The translations under genes were made by a program, and so were the position numbers. The notes under the pieces are model-generated. The model did no database searches and had not been told where the DNA came from. It saw nothing but the letters and a program-made list of their open reading frames with translations. DNA of 64,000 bases from Bradysia coprophila (lineage: Eukaryota; Arthropoda; Insecta; Diptera; Sciaridae), in assembly GCF_014529535.1 (NCBI RefSeq), contig NW_023503337.1, forward strand, positions 62,001 to 126,000. The letters are read 5' to 3'. Position 1 is the stretch's first letter; each line of letters starts with the position of its first letter. Below are positions 50,481-62,332 of this stretch, piece after piece.

Positions 50481-51713
50481 ATGTCCACATTTGCAACATT
50501 TTTGACCAACGGGCCATCGTACCGTCGTCGTCGTCATGGAAAAGTAGATTTGAAGCAGAGATTTCTCCGTGAAAGCAATAAATATTTTCCAAAACCAATT
50601 AAGCCAAAAGTCAATGTCAATCCCATCGTCAGCTACATGACCAATCAAGAAAATCGAAACCAAGAGCAAGAGCAATATCATCAACGAACAATGAAATACA
50701 AAAACTGTGCTCAAATCGTGCCAACAGTTGGCCTGTCAAATTTGATTTTCTACGATTGCCATAAAAAGGCCACTGCTGCAGCAGAAAAGTCTCTGGAGGA
50801 GTCCATCTCGAAGTTCGAAGAACCAACTTTACCGGCAACCGAAGACCGTTGCAGTAGTTCGTTTTTTGAAGAAGAAATTATTACCGAATCCATCCAACAT
50901 GATGTCGATCTCGATACCAGCAAGCCTCCAGATTGGTTAAGTTACAATTTTGATAAGTTTATTGAGGCTCCACAGCCTTTTACACATCGACCCGTCCAAG
51001 ACTTCACTTTCGCATCGAAAGCACGATCCAGTTTGTTGTCATCAGGCATTGACTCCTGCACATCATTTGAAATGGATTTCAGTCGTCAAGCATGCGTTCC
51101 TACGAGTCATACGAACCATGCCATAGCAGATCTAGATGTGAATTCGTTCGAAATGAATTTGAATGATCGAACCGATGAATCCAGAAATCTCACAGAGCCT
51201 TCAGATGTGGATACATTCGATATGAATGTGACTGGCCAGTCCGATCATGACATCAGCAATGTAGTGGACTCGGTTTCAATGATGAATGTAGATGATTTTG
51301 GCGATCAATTAAATTCATCAGACTGGCATTTGAAATCCAATGTTTCGCAGAGTGAGGACGAATCGATGGCCAAGTTTGCCGTTTCTAGCTGCTGTGACAT
51401 TAGTTTGGAAGATATTGACGACCATGACTTCTATACCAACTTTGTTCCGTTGCATACCTCAACTCCAAAAGCAAGACACAAATTAAATGATCGAATTGAT
51501 GTGGACGGCGAATTGAACGAATTATCACTTATTACACCTGACTTCGTTCCGTTGTATTCATCATTGCCGATAGAAGACACCAAAGCAAGGTCTCAACATG
51601 ATGTGGACAACGTCACCGAAGAATTTTTGCATATAACCGGCGAAGAACTGTTTTTCAATCGGCAGGAACAGATGAATGACCTAAGAAATGATTTTTCATT
51701 TTCCGGTAACTAA
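50481..51713 (+). CDS. Unrecognised acidic, probably disordered protein (410 aa)
   Basis: An open frame with clear coding character, not assigned to any family I know. The ATG at 50481 is used; a GTG codon lies just before it. The N-terminus is basic (YRRRRHGK), followed by FLRESNKYFPKPIKP, the part that looks most like a conserved motif. From about residue 100 onward it is rich in Asp, Glu, Ser and Asn with few hydrophobic stretches, and it has no signal peptide or membrane segment. Short motifs recur: SFEMDF, SFEMNL and TFDMNV around residues 190-255, and FVPLHTS / FVPLYSS with following KAR in the C-terminal third. These repeats suggest linear binding motifs. No intron is needed, but a usable donor (TTCCG|GTAACT at 51705) overlaps the last codons and could join an in-phase exon at 52124. 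Transposon remnants occupy the region just upstream. Confidence 0.8.
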   Translation: MSTFATFLTNGPSYRRRRHGKVDLKQRFLRESNKYFPKPIKPKVNVNPIVSYMTNQENRNQEQEQYHQRTMKYKNCAQIVPTVGLSNLIFYDCHKKATAAAEKSLEESISKFEEPTLPATEDRCSSSFFEEEIITESIQHDVDLDTSKPPDWLSYNFDKFIEAPQPFTHRPVQDFTFASKARSSLLSSGIDSCTSFEMDFSRQACVPTSHTNHAIADLDVNSFEMNLNDRTDESRNLTEPSDVDTFDMNVTGQSDHDISNVVDSVSMMNVDDFGDQLNSSDWHLKSNVSQSEDESMAKFAVSSCCDISLEDIDDHDFYTNFVPLHTSTPKARHKLNDRIDVDGELNELSLITPDFVPLYSSLPIEDTKARSQHDVDNVTEEFLHITGEELFFNRQEQMNDLRNDFSFSGN

Positions 51714-52123
51714 ATTTCATTATTAACAAAACGATTATTGAATGCCAGACCTTTTGATATTTGAAGCGATTCAATTTGTACTGTGAATATTAGTACCACA
51801 ATAATATCATTTTTTGTCGACATAGCTTACAAATGCTCACAACTCAGCGATAGACATTATTTGTTCGAGTTAAATGTTCACAGTAATGCGAATCTCTCTC
51901 TGACTCTTAGGTACTAATCTTGTGTAGTAGGAAATGATGTATCATCATTTCACCTGACTATTGTTTTAGAAATATTCTAAGAAATGGAATCTGTCTTCGT
52001 TTGAATAATATATGAGGGAAAGATATTTTTTTTCGACATTTTCTCTGTCAATTTCAATGAGCAAATCTAATCACCAAGAATTTTTCAATTCGAATTTTGA
52101 TGGTGAAAATTTCGGTTTTCCAG

Positions 52124-52155
52124 ATGCACGAGAACTCGACGATTTATTTTTCTGA
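52124..52155 (+). CDS. Candidate alternative last exon of the 50481 gene
   Basis: The acceptor GGTTTTCCAG at 52123 pairs with the donor after 51705 (intron 418 bases) in phase 1. The last residues would change from SGN to SDARELDDLFF and a TGA. The frame is also open upstream to an ATG at 52057, so a separate 32-residue reading is possible. The join is in phase and the new tail matches the protein's acidic style, but no transcript data are available. Confidence 0.4.
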
Positions 52156-52583
52156 TGGAAATGTGTCTGATTGCCGCGTCACAGGATTGGATGAACCAGT
52201 GAGACGTTTTTAGTAAGAATAATTTTCATACTTTTCTAAACAATTATCGGTTTTTGTAGGGTGTTCTTTTATCAACGAAAAGAATTTCAATCCATGGTGA
52301 ACGATTTGTTTGTTTTGTAGACGACAAAACGCTGGAGAATATTATTTTGAATTTTTTTTTTATTTGTGTATAAATTGTGACTTCTTGCGTATTGACAAAG
52401 ACATAAATTATGTTTCAGCATATGAATTTCATTCATTGAACGGATTAAGCCAATTTAAAATTAATTTTTTTCTTTCTTTTATAATTATAAAATCCAGTAC
52501 GACCTCGTCTACCTAATAAGACCGTATATTTAGTACAGCAAAGATACACAAAACGTCAAGATGTTCTTTGGAAAATCCATTCA
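52156..52583. other. 3' flank, no gene seen
   Basis: AT-rich sequence after the orphan gene. No clear AATAAA close to the stop codon was seen. Confidence 0.4.
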
Positions 52584-52697
52584 TTGATACCTCATTTGCA
52601 GTGCTGGTGATTGCTGGCGAGTTTTGCGAGTAGCGGTTGTACTAACCATAAAGTTCTGTTATGTCAGCAATCACCAGCACTACAAATAAGGTATCAA
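52584..52697. repeat. Inverted repeat (hairpin element), 33-bp arms
   Basis: Arms 52584-52616 and 52665-52697 pair with two mismatches (core GCAATCACCAGCACTA on the right arm) around a 48-base loop. MITE-like. Confidence 0.7.
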
Positions 52698-53960
52698 CGG
52701 AAAGCTTAGACAATGTATGTTATAACTCAGTCCATTAGTAGAGCTCGAACAGACAACACGTAATAAATCATACACAAGCCAAACCCGATGTTTACATTAA
52801 TTAAGTAGAAGCACAAGACTTCTATAGCGTCATCAGTACCAGCCCAGACCTGTCTAAAGTCACACAGATTTTGAAAATTTTTCTTGCAAATTTTTGCAAA
52901 CATATATCAATGAATCTAATCAAACTAGGCATGACCTGAAAGTACTTAAGCTCAGCTTTCCAACGAACCCAATCTCACCCGGAACGATCATTTATAACGG
53001 CCAAAAAATTCGGATAAAAAACCCTATTTTCCCAACTTCGGAGATCTTCCACCAGCAACCAGGTGTGGCTCGAGACTGTGTGAGGCCTGTTTTGAGGTCT
53101 ACTGGCAAAGACCTTTCAAACCATGTATATATCCATCTCAGACGAAATGGGGCTGATTTTGATAGGTGGATTTTCAAAAGTATCCCTCCAATGAAATTTA
53201 GTTCAAAATTTGCTTCAGCAGTTTTTCAGCTTTTCAATTGTCCATCGATACAAACAAAACTGCTGGAAAGTATAACGAAAGACCTCAGCATGATAAGGTG
53301 TATACCCATCTGTTGTGGACGGTGGATTTTAGGCACTTTCGCTTGTCTCGCGAAATTACCTAAGATCTACCGTCCACCAGAGTTATGTAATAACTATTAC
53401 CACTACCACGTGCATTAGGGTGGGTCGTATTTTCATTTTGTTTTTATTTTAAAAGGCCTGGCGCCAGGCTGTACTTAGAATTGACTGAGGAATCCGAAAC
53501 AACAATTTTTTTTTTCAAAAATTAATTTTTCCCTTGCCTCTAAGCTGATTTTGATTTTCGGGGTAGTAGCATGAAATTGCACACATTGCTGACTGATATC
53601 TCAGGTATTTGGTATTAGAAGGCATTACTGATAACTGTAGTTAATAGCTGAGGAGTCCAGCTATGAAATACCATAACAACGTTGTTGCCCTTCGCCTTCA
53701 CTCGGGCAGAGTAACTCTGTCAGTGTTCACAACTAAGACTTTTCGACCAAAAATTTCAACTTTATTTGCAAATAAAATCAGCAAATCATGACATAATATG
53801 TCGTGTGAGGTATGTCTGAACAGGTAATTTCGTAGAAAATCCATTGCAGAAAAGTTTGATGATAACGAGCTTAAAAAACTCACAGGAGCTCTGTTTTTGA
53901 AGCACAAATGTTGGCAATTTTTTGTTAAAGTATTTCACAAAATTGAAACAAATTTTAATA
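52698..53960. other. Stretch with a 174-codon open frame of probable repeat origin
   Basis: The frame at 52894-53418 (plus strand) has no start context, known domain or splice partner. It contains a hairpin (arms 53316-53342 and 53350-53376) whose arm recurs at 61244, so it looks like repeated DNA rather than a gene. A 14-bp perfect palindrome GCCTGGCGCCAGGC lies at 53456-53469. Confidence 0.45.
53316..53376. repeat. Hairpin of a dispersed repeat family
   Basis: Two 27-base arms pair with a few mismatches, separated by only 7 bases. The right arm, read on the minus strand, matches the plus strand at 61248-61272 (GGTAGAT(T/C)TTAGG, then AATTTCGCGAG). Confidence 0.6.
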
Positions 53961-54243
53961 CAATTGTTAAACGTTTCCTATATGCAGAATGAGCACCAGC
54001 TGAATATCACCAGCTGGATCTACTAACACACACTTATTGTATGATATACAAACACATTCTTAACAATGTGTTTACTGTATTCATGCGTGTTATGTGCGCG
54101 CATAGATGACGTTAACGTAGAAATGCACAGTGTGTAGGTTGTCTTTGAATTGTTTACAATACAAAGTGTCTTTGTTTGTATGTATATCAGCTGGTGATAT
54201 TCAGCTGGTGCTCATTCTGCACATAGGAAACTTTTAGCAATTG
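53961..54243. mobile_element. 283-bp terminal-inverted-repeat element
   Basis: Arms of about 57 bases (53961-54017 and 54187-54243) pair almost perfectly, starting CAATTG and running through GCAGAATGAGCACCAGC. TA flanks both ends, fitting a TA target duplication, although the TA could also belong to the repeat. The interior has a further partial palindrome and no coding frame. Confidence 0.8.
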
Positions 54244-56848
54244 TAAATCGACAAGTTTCACATTATTTTATTTTTTTTGAAATTCTCATTTCCATAAATA
54301 AGCAGGGCAAATGGTTTGGAAATGTTCTTAAAAAATTTAAAAAAAAATTAAATTTTAGAATTAAAAAAATCCTAGAAATTCTTAAATTTGAGATTATTTC
54401 AGAATTTTAGGACTTACGGGAATTTTAAAAATTTAATTCTAAAATCTGAAAATTATTAAAATTACAGGAAAGGGCTACCGAAACTTGCTTCAACCATTGA
54501 TATAATATATGGTATATAAGTAATGTCAAACAACTTTATGCGGAAAGATCACATGCATGTATATGTAACGTAACTTACGTTTTGAGAAAGCGCGCGAAAT
54601 AATGTCATGCAAATATTTGAAAATAATTGAAACTCTGCATTTCTCAATTTCCTTTTTCTCTTCGTTTTGTGTTGTGATTCGTATTTTTTGCACTTGTATG
54701 TGTGCTATATTTCCGAAATTTCGTTCTTCGTGTCTCATTATCTACAGCATATTATATCGATGGCTTCAACTGATTCACTGATACAAACAAAACATGTATG
54801 CATGCTTATACGGTTCTACCACTACCACGGACATGCGTGTACTTTTTAATCCCTCTGTAAACACTCATAATAGCCAGTTGTGTTTGTATGAATTAGATGA
54901 AAATTAGTTGAAGAAAACTTAGGCTGAATTTTGATTCCCTTACCTATAGTTTTAAAAAAATTGAAAACATTCCAAATTCCGAGAAGTGAATAAAAGAAAC
55001 TTAAAAATGGTCCATGATCTGTAATGAATTGATTTGGATAAATATTTTTTCTTCATTTATTAATATTTTCTTGAACTTTTTCAGTTTAAAAGTTCCACAG
55101 ATATGAGCAAAAACCTTAACAACCCATCTAAAATGACATTTTCTTAAACTTATAAAACTTTACATTGAACGCGTAATAATTGTACTTCGTATGGGGCTAA
55201 ACATTGAACAACAAAGTAATAAGCGTGATAAATTTTGAACAGATCCATCACACCTCGCATCCTAGTCAAATATGTACTTAAAATTTCAACATTTCGACGA
55301 CAATTCCGTTCGAATCCTTATCATTATTATTAAAATTTTATTTATTTCATTAAATTTTTAACTTGCTCCTTGTGTTGTATGGTTTGGGTATTGACTATTG
55401 AGGTAGGATGAACGTTTTTTTCATCGCTCATTAGCCGAACAAAACACCAAATATTTATGTTAGTTTTTTCATTAGACGTACGATAAATATACCGTAGCCA
55501 TCGAGGGTGTTCCATCATTGTAATTAATCCATCTATGTAAACAATCTAATAACAGAGAGACCATTAGTCGGTCCCTCTTTTCAGACACTTGCCGAGCAAA
55601 TAAAATCGGAGAAAATTCAGGATTCAAGTGATAAATGATTGCATCTATAATTTACGGTACATTCTTCGGTTGTTTCCTTGTTTGTAACGTTAGTCCGTTA
55701 GTTGAAGGAGAGTGAAAAAAAATTCTCATTTGCTCGCAAATTACTTTTTGCCTCGTCCACACAAGCGTTAATACGAAAGCGAACGATAAGCCAGAATAAC
55801 ATAATTTTGCAAAGTTTTTGGCACGAAGCTCTCCTGGCGTATTCGGCTTTAAAGTGGTCCAGTAACTTGTGTGTAACGACCCCCGCGGGACATAACCCTT
55901 TCGATTTCGAATTACATTACTTTCGGTTTTGCTGCGATATTACAAAAACGAAAACAAAACAAAAAACATTTTGTAACGAGTGAACTCTAGAATTGAGAAA
56001 ATGAATTGAAATGAAAAAGTTAAAAACAAAAAAAAAATTTAATATTAGAACGATGTAAACAAAGAAAAAAAAATTGAGTGAATTGGGGAACCCATCTGTA
56101 CACTCCGTGTTGTTCCTGTGAGAAAAAGGAAAATTTATTGGGGTGCAAGTTGTTTGTTATTTTGTCTGAAATTCAATGTAATGTCTTTGTTAGAGGATAT
56201 TGGGCTAGTTATCCAATTATATCTCCCTAAACCGCTTTTCCTCTTGTAATTATTTGAGTAAAGATTTCGATTTGAATTTCGGGTAATAATGGATGTGTAT
56301 ACGTACAATATATTACTCCTGATGCGTTTGTGTGTTTTCTGGATGTCGTGAAAAGTTATTTGATCGTTGAATATAAATGGGCTGTTATTAAAATTAAACG
56401 ATTCAACATTTATTTTGTTATTTGCTTGGTTATTAATCCATACAACGGAATTAGATTTATTTACGTAAAGGGTTTGCCTCCCCGTCCGTAATTGCTATAT
56501 TCAATGGCATAATCGTTCTGGTTTCCGTTAAATGGTCTTGACATTGATAGATGAATCAACGTTTACATGTAACTCATACGTATGATATATGTTGCAATGC
56601 CTTGCACATCAGCTGCTTGATGAATGCAAATGGTTTCGGCTCAGTTGTTTTTCTTTCGGCATTAGTGTAGTTCGACACCCGAAAGCTTTTATCATCATTT
56701 AATAGAAGAATGTTATGTAAGGAAAACTTTAAGTTAAAATGACCTAGACACATGATTTTTCCAACGAAGTCATTTTCTACAGATTTCACCGAATGCCATT
56801 AGTTGAACTCCCCTAAGGTTCGAAGTTAGGAAAATTGAGTGATGCATT
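54244..56848. other. Intergenic stretch, no gene seen
   Basis: AT-rich, with an imperfect AT-only palindrome around 54336-54455. A 93-codon open frame at 55702-55983 has no recognisable content. Confidence 0.45.
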
Positions 56849-56975
56849 CAACGCACTTCCAGCAAAAAGAAATCATAGTCGACACATGCCAAATAGAGTA
56901 CTATTCTGTATGAAATGGTTTTTTACAGTCAAGTTTCAGTACCCCCTTAAGATGCTTGAAGTGCTTTCGTGCTTT
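56849..56975. mobile_element. MITE family A, copy 2 (diverged)
   Basis: Shares CAACGCACTT, GCCAAATAGAGT(A/G)CTATT, TATGAA and GCTTGAAGTGC with the reverse complement of 50056-50215, in the same order. The right end is diverged and no target duplication remains, so this is an older or truncated copy. Confidence 0.7.
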
Positions 56976-58120
56976 GCAAAATGTGGGCCAACCGCCAACG
57001 TTGCAACAGCTACATAAGTAGTTAATAAGACTACATCAATCCAAAACTTCAATTCTTCAATGTAATACCTATAATATACCTACGCCGAGAATCCATCTTT
57101 CTTCCTTTGGGCCATATTAGATAGCAGAGTCTAAAATACGTTCAGTGATATATACTCACCATTTCTAGTTAAAACATAACCATCGATTACAGCATCCCTG
57201 TTATCTACAATCTGCATTACACATAATTTTACTAAAAAAATTAGAATGAAAATGAAACGGTTCCGTTCAAACATTAAACTCCGGCAGCAAATGAAAACAC
57301 ACACTAAAAATATAAATTACATAATTTTGTGTCCCTCGAAAAATAATAAATAAATCCACATCTCGCCCTCAGCGCAAAATCCATCACTTTAATCCAGCAA
57401 TTATTTTACGATCAAATTTTAATCTGTTTAATTTTCCCAGCGGTTTTGGCAGGGCACATGTAAAATAAAACTTTCGTATATATCGGGCTGGTTTCGGTTG
57501 TTTTTTTTTTTGGTTCCTTTTTCGAAAAAAAACCATACACACATTTTGCCCGGCATTCCTATCCAGCGTGAACCATAAATAAAAATTAAATTATTTGCCC
57601 AACCTCTAATGTTCATTAAAAGAAATTCAGGGAAAAAATGGTATTTACATTTAGGATTAAGTTTGTATTTGGGTATATATTGTTCGTGCACCAGTAGTAC
57701 AATAAGTGGAATATGTTGTGCATGTTCTGAATTGTCATAGAAATCTTTTTGACAGATATTCTTGCACTAAAATAAGTATAATTTGTATAAGTGTATGATG
57801 TATGTGGCAACGCAATACCCGAGCGAAAAAATGGTGACGAAAAAAATTGACAAATAGCTTTGCTTAATGATGCCTAATATCCTCCGATCGTCAAGATTTC
57901 TAATAAATAAAACAACATTCGATCGAAAAGGAGAAAATCCCAAAATTAGTTCAATTTTGCGGACAATGAGAAATTGTATCCATGAAATATAAATTTCAAT
58001 TCGATAAATATTTAATTTTAAAAGAAAGAAATGCTTTAAACTAATTTCAAAGAAATAATGAAAATTCAAATTTCCTTCGCGCCTTCATTTCAAAATAAGT
58101 CCAAAAATAAATTCAATTTC
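56976..58120. other. Intergenic stretch, no gene seen
   Basis: AT-rich; nothing recognised. Confidence 0.45.
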
Positions 58121-58180
58121 CACTCCGTTTGCGTGACAGTTCTTTTGTTCTATTTTACAACTGTCATGTAAACGGAGGCT
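58121..58180. repeat. Short inverted repeat
   Basis: CTCCGTTTGCGTGACAGTT (from 58123) pairs imperfectly with AACTGTCATGTAAACGGAG (to 58177) around a short T-rich loop. A second CGGAGTG just to the right extends the symmetry. Confidence 0.6.
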
Positions 58181-61100
58181 AAACGGAGTGCTCTTTTTAA
58201 GTGGAAACTATACTTAAATTTAAGGTACTCACACACACACTTGAATATTTCGAATTTGCTTTGGCTTGAACAAAATATTTACATGGAAGGCCTGTCTATT
58301 CCACTATTATGTCATTGATAAAAATAGCTCAGGCCGTCGTGATATCCGATAAAATTTGGTCTTTTGCTCTACCGTTATTCACCTGAGTAGTCTGGGAAGA
58401 ATAGTAAACTTTACTTAGTGTAGACACTGACGAAACTTTCGTCTTTCGGCACCACTTTCCGTTACCACTTCTATTACTTCTGTTGATACTTCTTTCTACT
58501 CGAAGGATTCGTAATAATGAAAGGAATGAGCTGAACGCATATTTCCACCAATTTCAGAAGGATTTTCTCTCTTTCCTTTTAAAATTTATGTTAGTCTGAG
58601 TACATTAGGATTTGAGTGTACTTAAATCGAGGCCAGTGGCGCCGTGAAATGTAGGACAATTTTAGAATTTCATTGAGAAGTTGCTACCAAAACAGATTTC
58701 TAGCCTTAGACCCATTAGTTCGTACAGGTCTAATCACAAGAACACATATATAGATGGATGCAATGCATTCGGAGTTGTCTCGAATATATATATTAACGTA
58801 AGGGTACATATAACTGTATAATGCACAAACACACATTTTCCCATATAAATATACACAATCGAATAAATTACATAATATTTCCACCCTATTCCAAACAATC
58901 AACCCAAATAAATCTACATCCCCCATAATATCAATACGGCTGTACACAAGACGCAAAGTATTTATAAGCATCAAAACCATATTATATTATTACAATGGAG
59001 AGAAAATGGCATTCGTTCGTCTTCTTTTTTTTTCGTCCGTTGTTTGGCTGTTGTTGTTGTTGGTGTGTTTGTATCATCTTAATCCATTTCTAACCAGATC
59101 ATAACGCTTTCTGATCAGTATCACTATGATAAATGGTAAATTTGATTATCATATTCGCATGCTGAACGTATTATAGCAGGAGGATACGTTTTTAAGGAGG
59201 AAAATCGTCTATTTCGATGGATGCGGTTAAATTATCATTTAATCCAATTTATAGAAGTTCAGAAATCGTTTTTGTTTATCTACTGTTAATGCAAAGTTAA
59301 TGTTCACCAGCCGTTGTTCTAATGCCAGGGCGCATAAATTAGCTAATTTAATACCAACAGTACATCGACGACAACGACGTCGACTGTCTCACTGAGAACA
59401 GAACAAATTATTGGAAAGCAGGCAAACCTAATTTTATAATAACTTAGAGCGATGGTATACTATATACCATACATACCCACTGATGTTACGTTACGATATT
59501 GGCGTACGGATTATGCCTAAGGGTGGAATAAGCGAATTTAAACATGACCGTTTGTGTGTCTGTCACAACATATAAAACAACTCTTTACTTATTTAGATGA
59601 ATTTTTCATCGAAAGTGTGCCATACATGGTGGCTGCATGTATGCATGCTGAAAGTACTTACACAACTATCTCTTTTGAAGGAGATTTAAAAAAAAAATGT
59701 TTAGAGAAGGATTGATTTTGTCGATTAAAAATCAAAAATATTTATCTCAATTCTTTACGCTTTAAGGCAGAGAATTTATTGTTAATCTCTTCCTGTGTGG
59801 ATGGTACAGTTCAGTTTTCACAAAAGACGTTAAGTTCTTCTAGCTTTGAACTACTAATATTAACCTTAGGTTTCAAGTTATATTCGGCCATCAATGGCAT
59901 CAATCCTGTAAGGCTGTTTTTGAAAGTATTCCTTTCATTATACCACTACAAACTAAGAGATCAGCATGCAATATCACGTTCATATTTTTTATCGATTGCT
60001 TACATTCCTTCCCATACCTTTTCTGTGTAATTTTTCTCCTCACCTCTCTATGTGAACCGTCATTATTGCATGACTCCTAAAGCTAAGCAAACGATATTCT
60101 GTTTGCCAAAGACTCGAACTAGTTCAATTGAGCAGAATGCAGTTGTTTAAAAAAATGAAAAGGTTCAGTTATATAAAATCATCTTCGTTTTGTAGGTCAC
60201 GGAAAAGACGAAAAAAAAAAACACTTGAGTGTCAACAGCGTCGACAGCGTGAGAATTATAGGAACATACCACTTAAATGCAATTCATTCCTTGTTCTTCC
60301 TTTATTGATTATATTCCTTAATTACAACAGCACACAACTAACAAAATTGACTAGGAGTAGATATTGTTCTTGACCAATTACGTAAATGTCATAATTTCAA
60401 CTAGAAACCAGAATCATCTCGGTTAATTTACGTGCTTCGTTACCTCATATATGCGAAGAATTCAAATTTGTAAATTAATCAATTTAATGTAGAAATTCCA
60501 CGTTCTGCTTGATCAATTTTCTTAATAATATCATCACTTGCATGAAATTCAATAAGAGAAGGTCATTATCAGAGTGTGTTCGTAATACATACCGAAAAAA
60601 GCGTGTATATTGCTGTGCGTGGTAAATGGCAAATAGAAAATAAAAACTTAGCTAAAAGGTTCAAAATACCTTTCGTTTGGATGTAAACAATTTACGGAAA
60701 GAATTGTTATTTTATGTGTACATCTGAGGTAATGTTCGATGTATATTTCCAAACAATTCAGTTCGACAACAAAAGTTTACTGAACCAACTATTTCGAGGG
60801 GAAGTCTTAAATCGATTGTTCATCGCCTTTACCTTTCACTAGAAGACAGTCTTTTATCATATCTATAGATCGTTGCTGTCAATTACATAAGATATAAGGC
60901 CAAGTTTGAATTACGATAATTAACATGTCACAAACGGCTATTCATCTGTTATCGACGACGACACAAATAATGACAATAAAGTAAAATTCATGTCAAAAAA
61001 AAATTGAAGTACTAGATTAGTAGATTAGAATTCAACAGATTAAAAATACTTTGATCGATGGAAATAATATGCCCGATAATAATACTGGTCCATGATTGCC

Positions 61101-62246
61101 GTCTGTAGGTTAAGGATTTGTTGACTGAAAGTTATTTTTTGGCGTAAAGCCAACAATTTATGTACGTATGACGTTGCTACACCATTGCATGCGTAGCGTA
61201 TTAGACATTATTTATTTACGTATCTGTTGTGGTCTCATTCATGTGTGGTAGATTTTAGGCAATTTCGCGAGTTGTTGGCCGAGCGAAGTTTGGGTGCCCG
61301 AGGCGAAGCATTCATTTTTCTTTACGAACCCGTTCATTAGAGAAGTTCAGATGTAGCGCTACAGCTATTTTTCTTGTTCTAATCAACGTGTTTCTATATA
61401 GATGAATGCTTGGTGTCGGACTCACAAAGTTTTTCAAAAAAATCTAAAAAAAATGCGGGTACTTGATATTTTATTCGGAATTAATAGGAATCTACATACA
61501 ACGATGGAGAGTACTTCTGAGAATTAAATGTCATGTAATGTTCAAATTTTGAGACGACCATCGTGTCGCATGTTGGACCATAGCAGGGGAATTACTTCTT
61601 TTGTACTTACTAATCACAAAACGAACGCCTCCACAAACCTTTGCATTTGCTTTAAATACAGCGGTCCTCATAAAATTTCAAGTTGAATTTGTCGTTTAAA
61701 GGTCTGAAAGCCGATAAACAAAAGCTGCACAGAGTTTAAAAAAACGTGCCACACAATCAGCATACTGCTTCCATTATGCTACCGAACGAATCAATACTAG
61801 AGAAGCATAATAAAGCGTATCATGATTTTTTCTACACGAAAATTTTAAGAAAAACTATACCGTTCCACCGATCGTCATCAAACAGAAAAAAACAGGAAAT
61901 AATTTTTTCCACACAAACGTCATGACCCTGTTAGAAAATTGAATCTTTTTATTTTGAAATAATGTTTCCTTAAACGCTTGGAATTAATGTGTATATTCAA
62001 TTAATTCAGAAATTATGATTTTAGATATTATGTCATTTTTATGAATAGTTAGGATTTTACAGGTGTCGTCAGTCGACATTTAGGCGAACCAACAGTAAGA
62101 TTAGTACACGCATCCCAAAATGTAGCTATGAAAATAGGTTCGAAGTATTCCTATGGCTAGTTTTGGCAAGTCAATAAGCTGGCATTCCGCCAATACATCG
62201 AATACTTTGGTTTACAGCTTTGTCTTGAAAGCTTAATAGTATATTA
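58181..62246. other. Intergenic stretch, no gene seen
   Basis: AT-rich DNA without a coding-like frame. It contains the dispersed repeat at 61244-61272, next to a relatively G+C-rich segment (61278-61311). Confidence 0.45.
61244..61272. repeat. Second copy of the 53316 hairpin arm
   Basis: TGTGGTAGATTTTAGGCAAT followed by TTCGCGAG matches the right arm of the 53316-53376 hairpin in reverse orientation. Confidence 0.55.
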
Positions 62247-62332
62247 CTTCCGAGGTTCCAAGTTGTGTATTTGACCCGAAGGGGAAGGCTGTATTCCCCA
62301 CTTGTCAAATAACAACTTGGAACCTCGTAAGT
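62247..62332. mobile_element. Small fold-back element
   Basis: Arms of about 30 bases (core CGAGGTTCCAAGTTGT) at 62247-62276 and 62303-62332 are separated by 26 bases. TA lies at each outer end, compatible with a TA target duplication. Confidence 0.7.

Noticed and set aside
52894..53418. 174-codon open frame as a gene
   Set aside because: Contains a hairpin of a dispersed repeat, no recognisable domain and no promoter or splice support.
55300..55325. GTTCGAATCC word resembling a tRNA B box
   Set aside because: No matching A box or cloverleaf arms could be placed around it.
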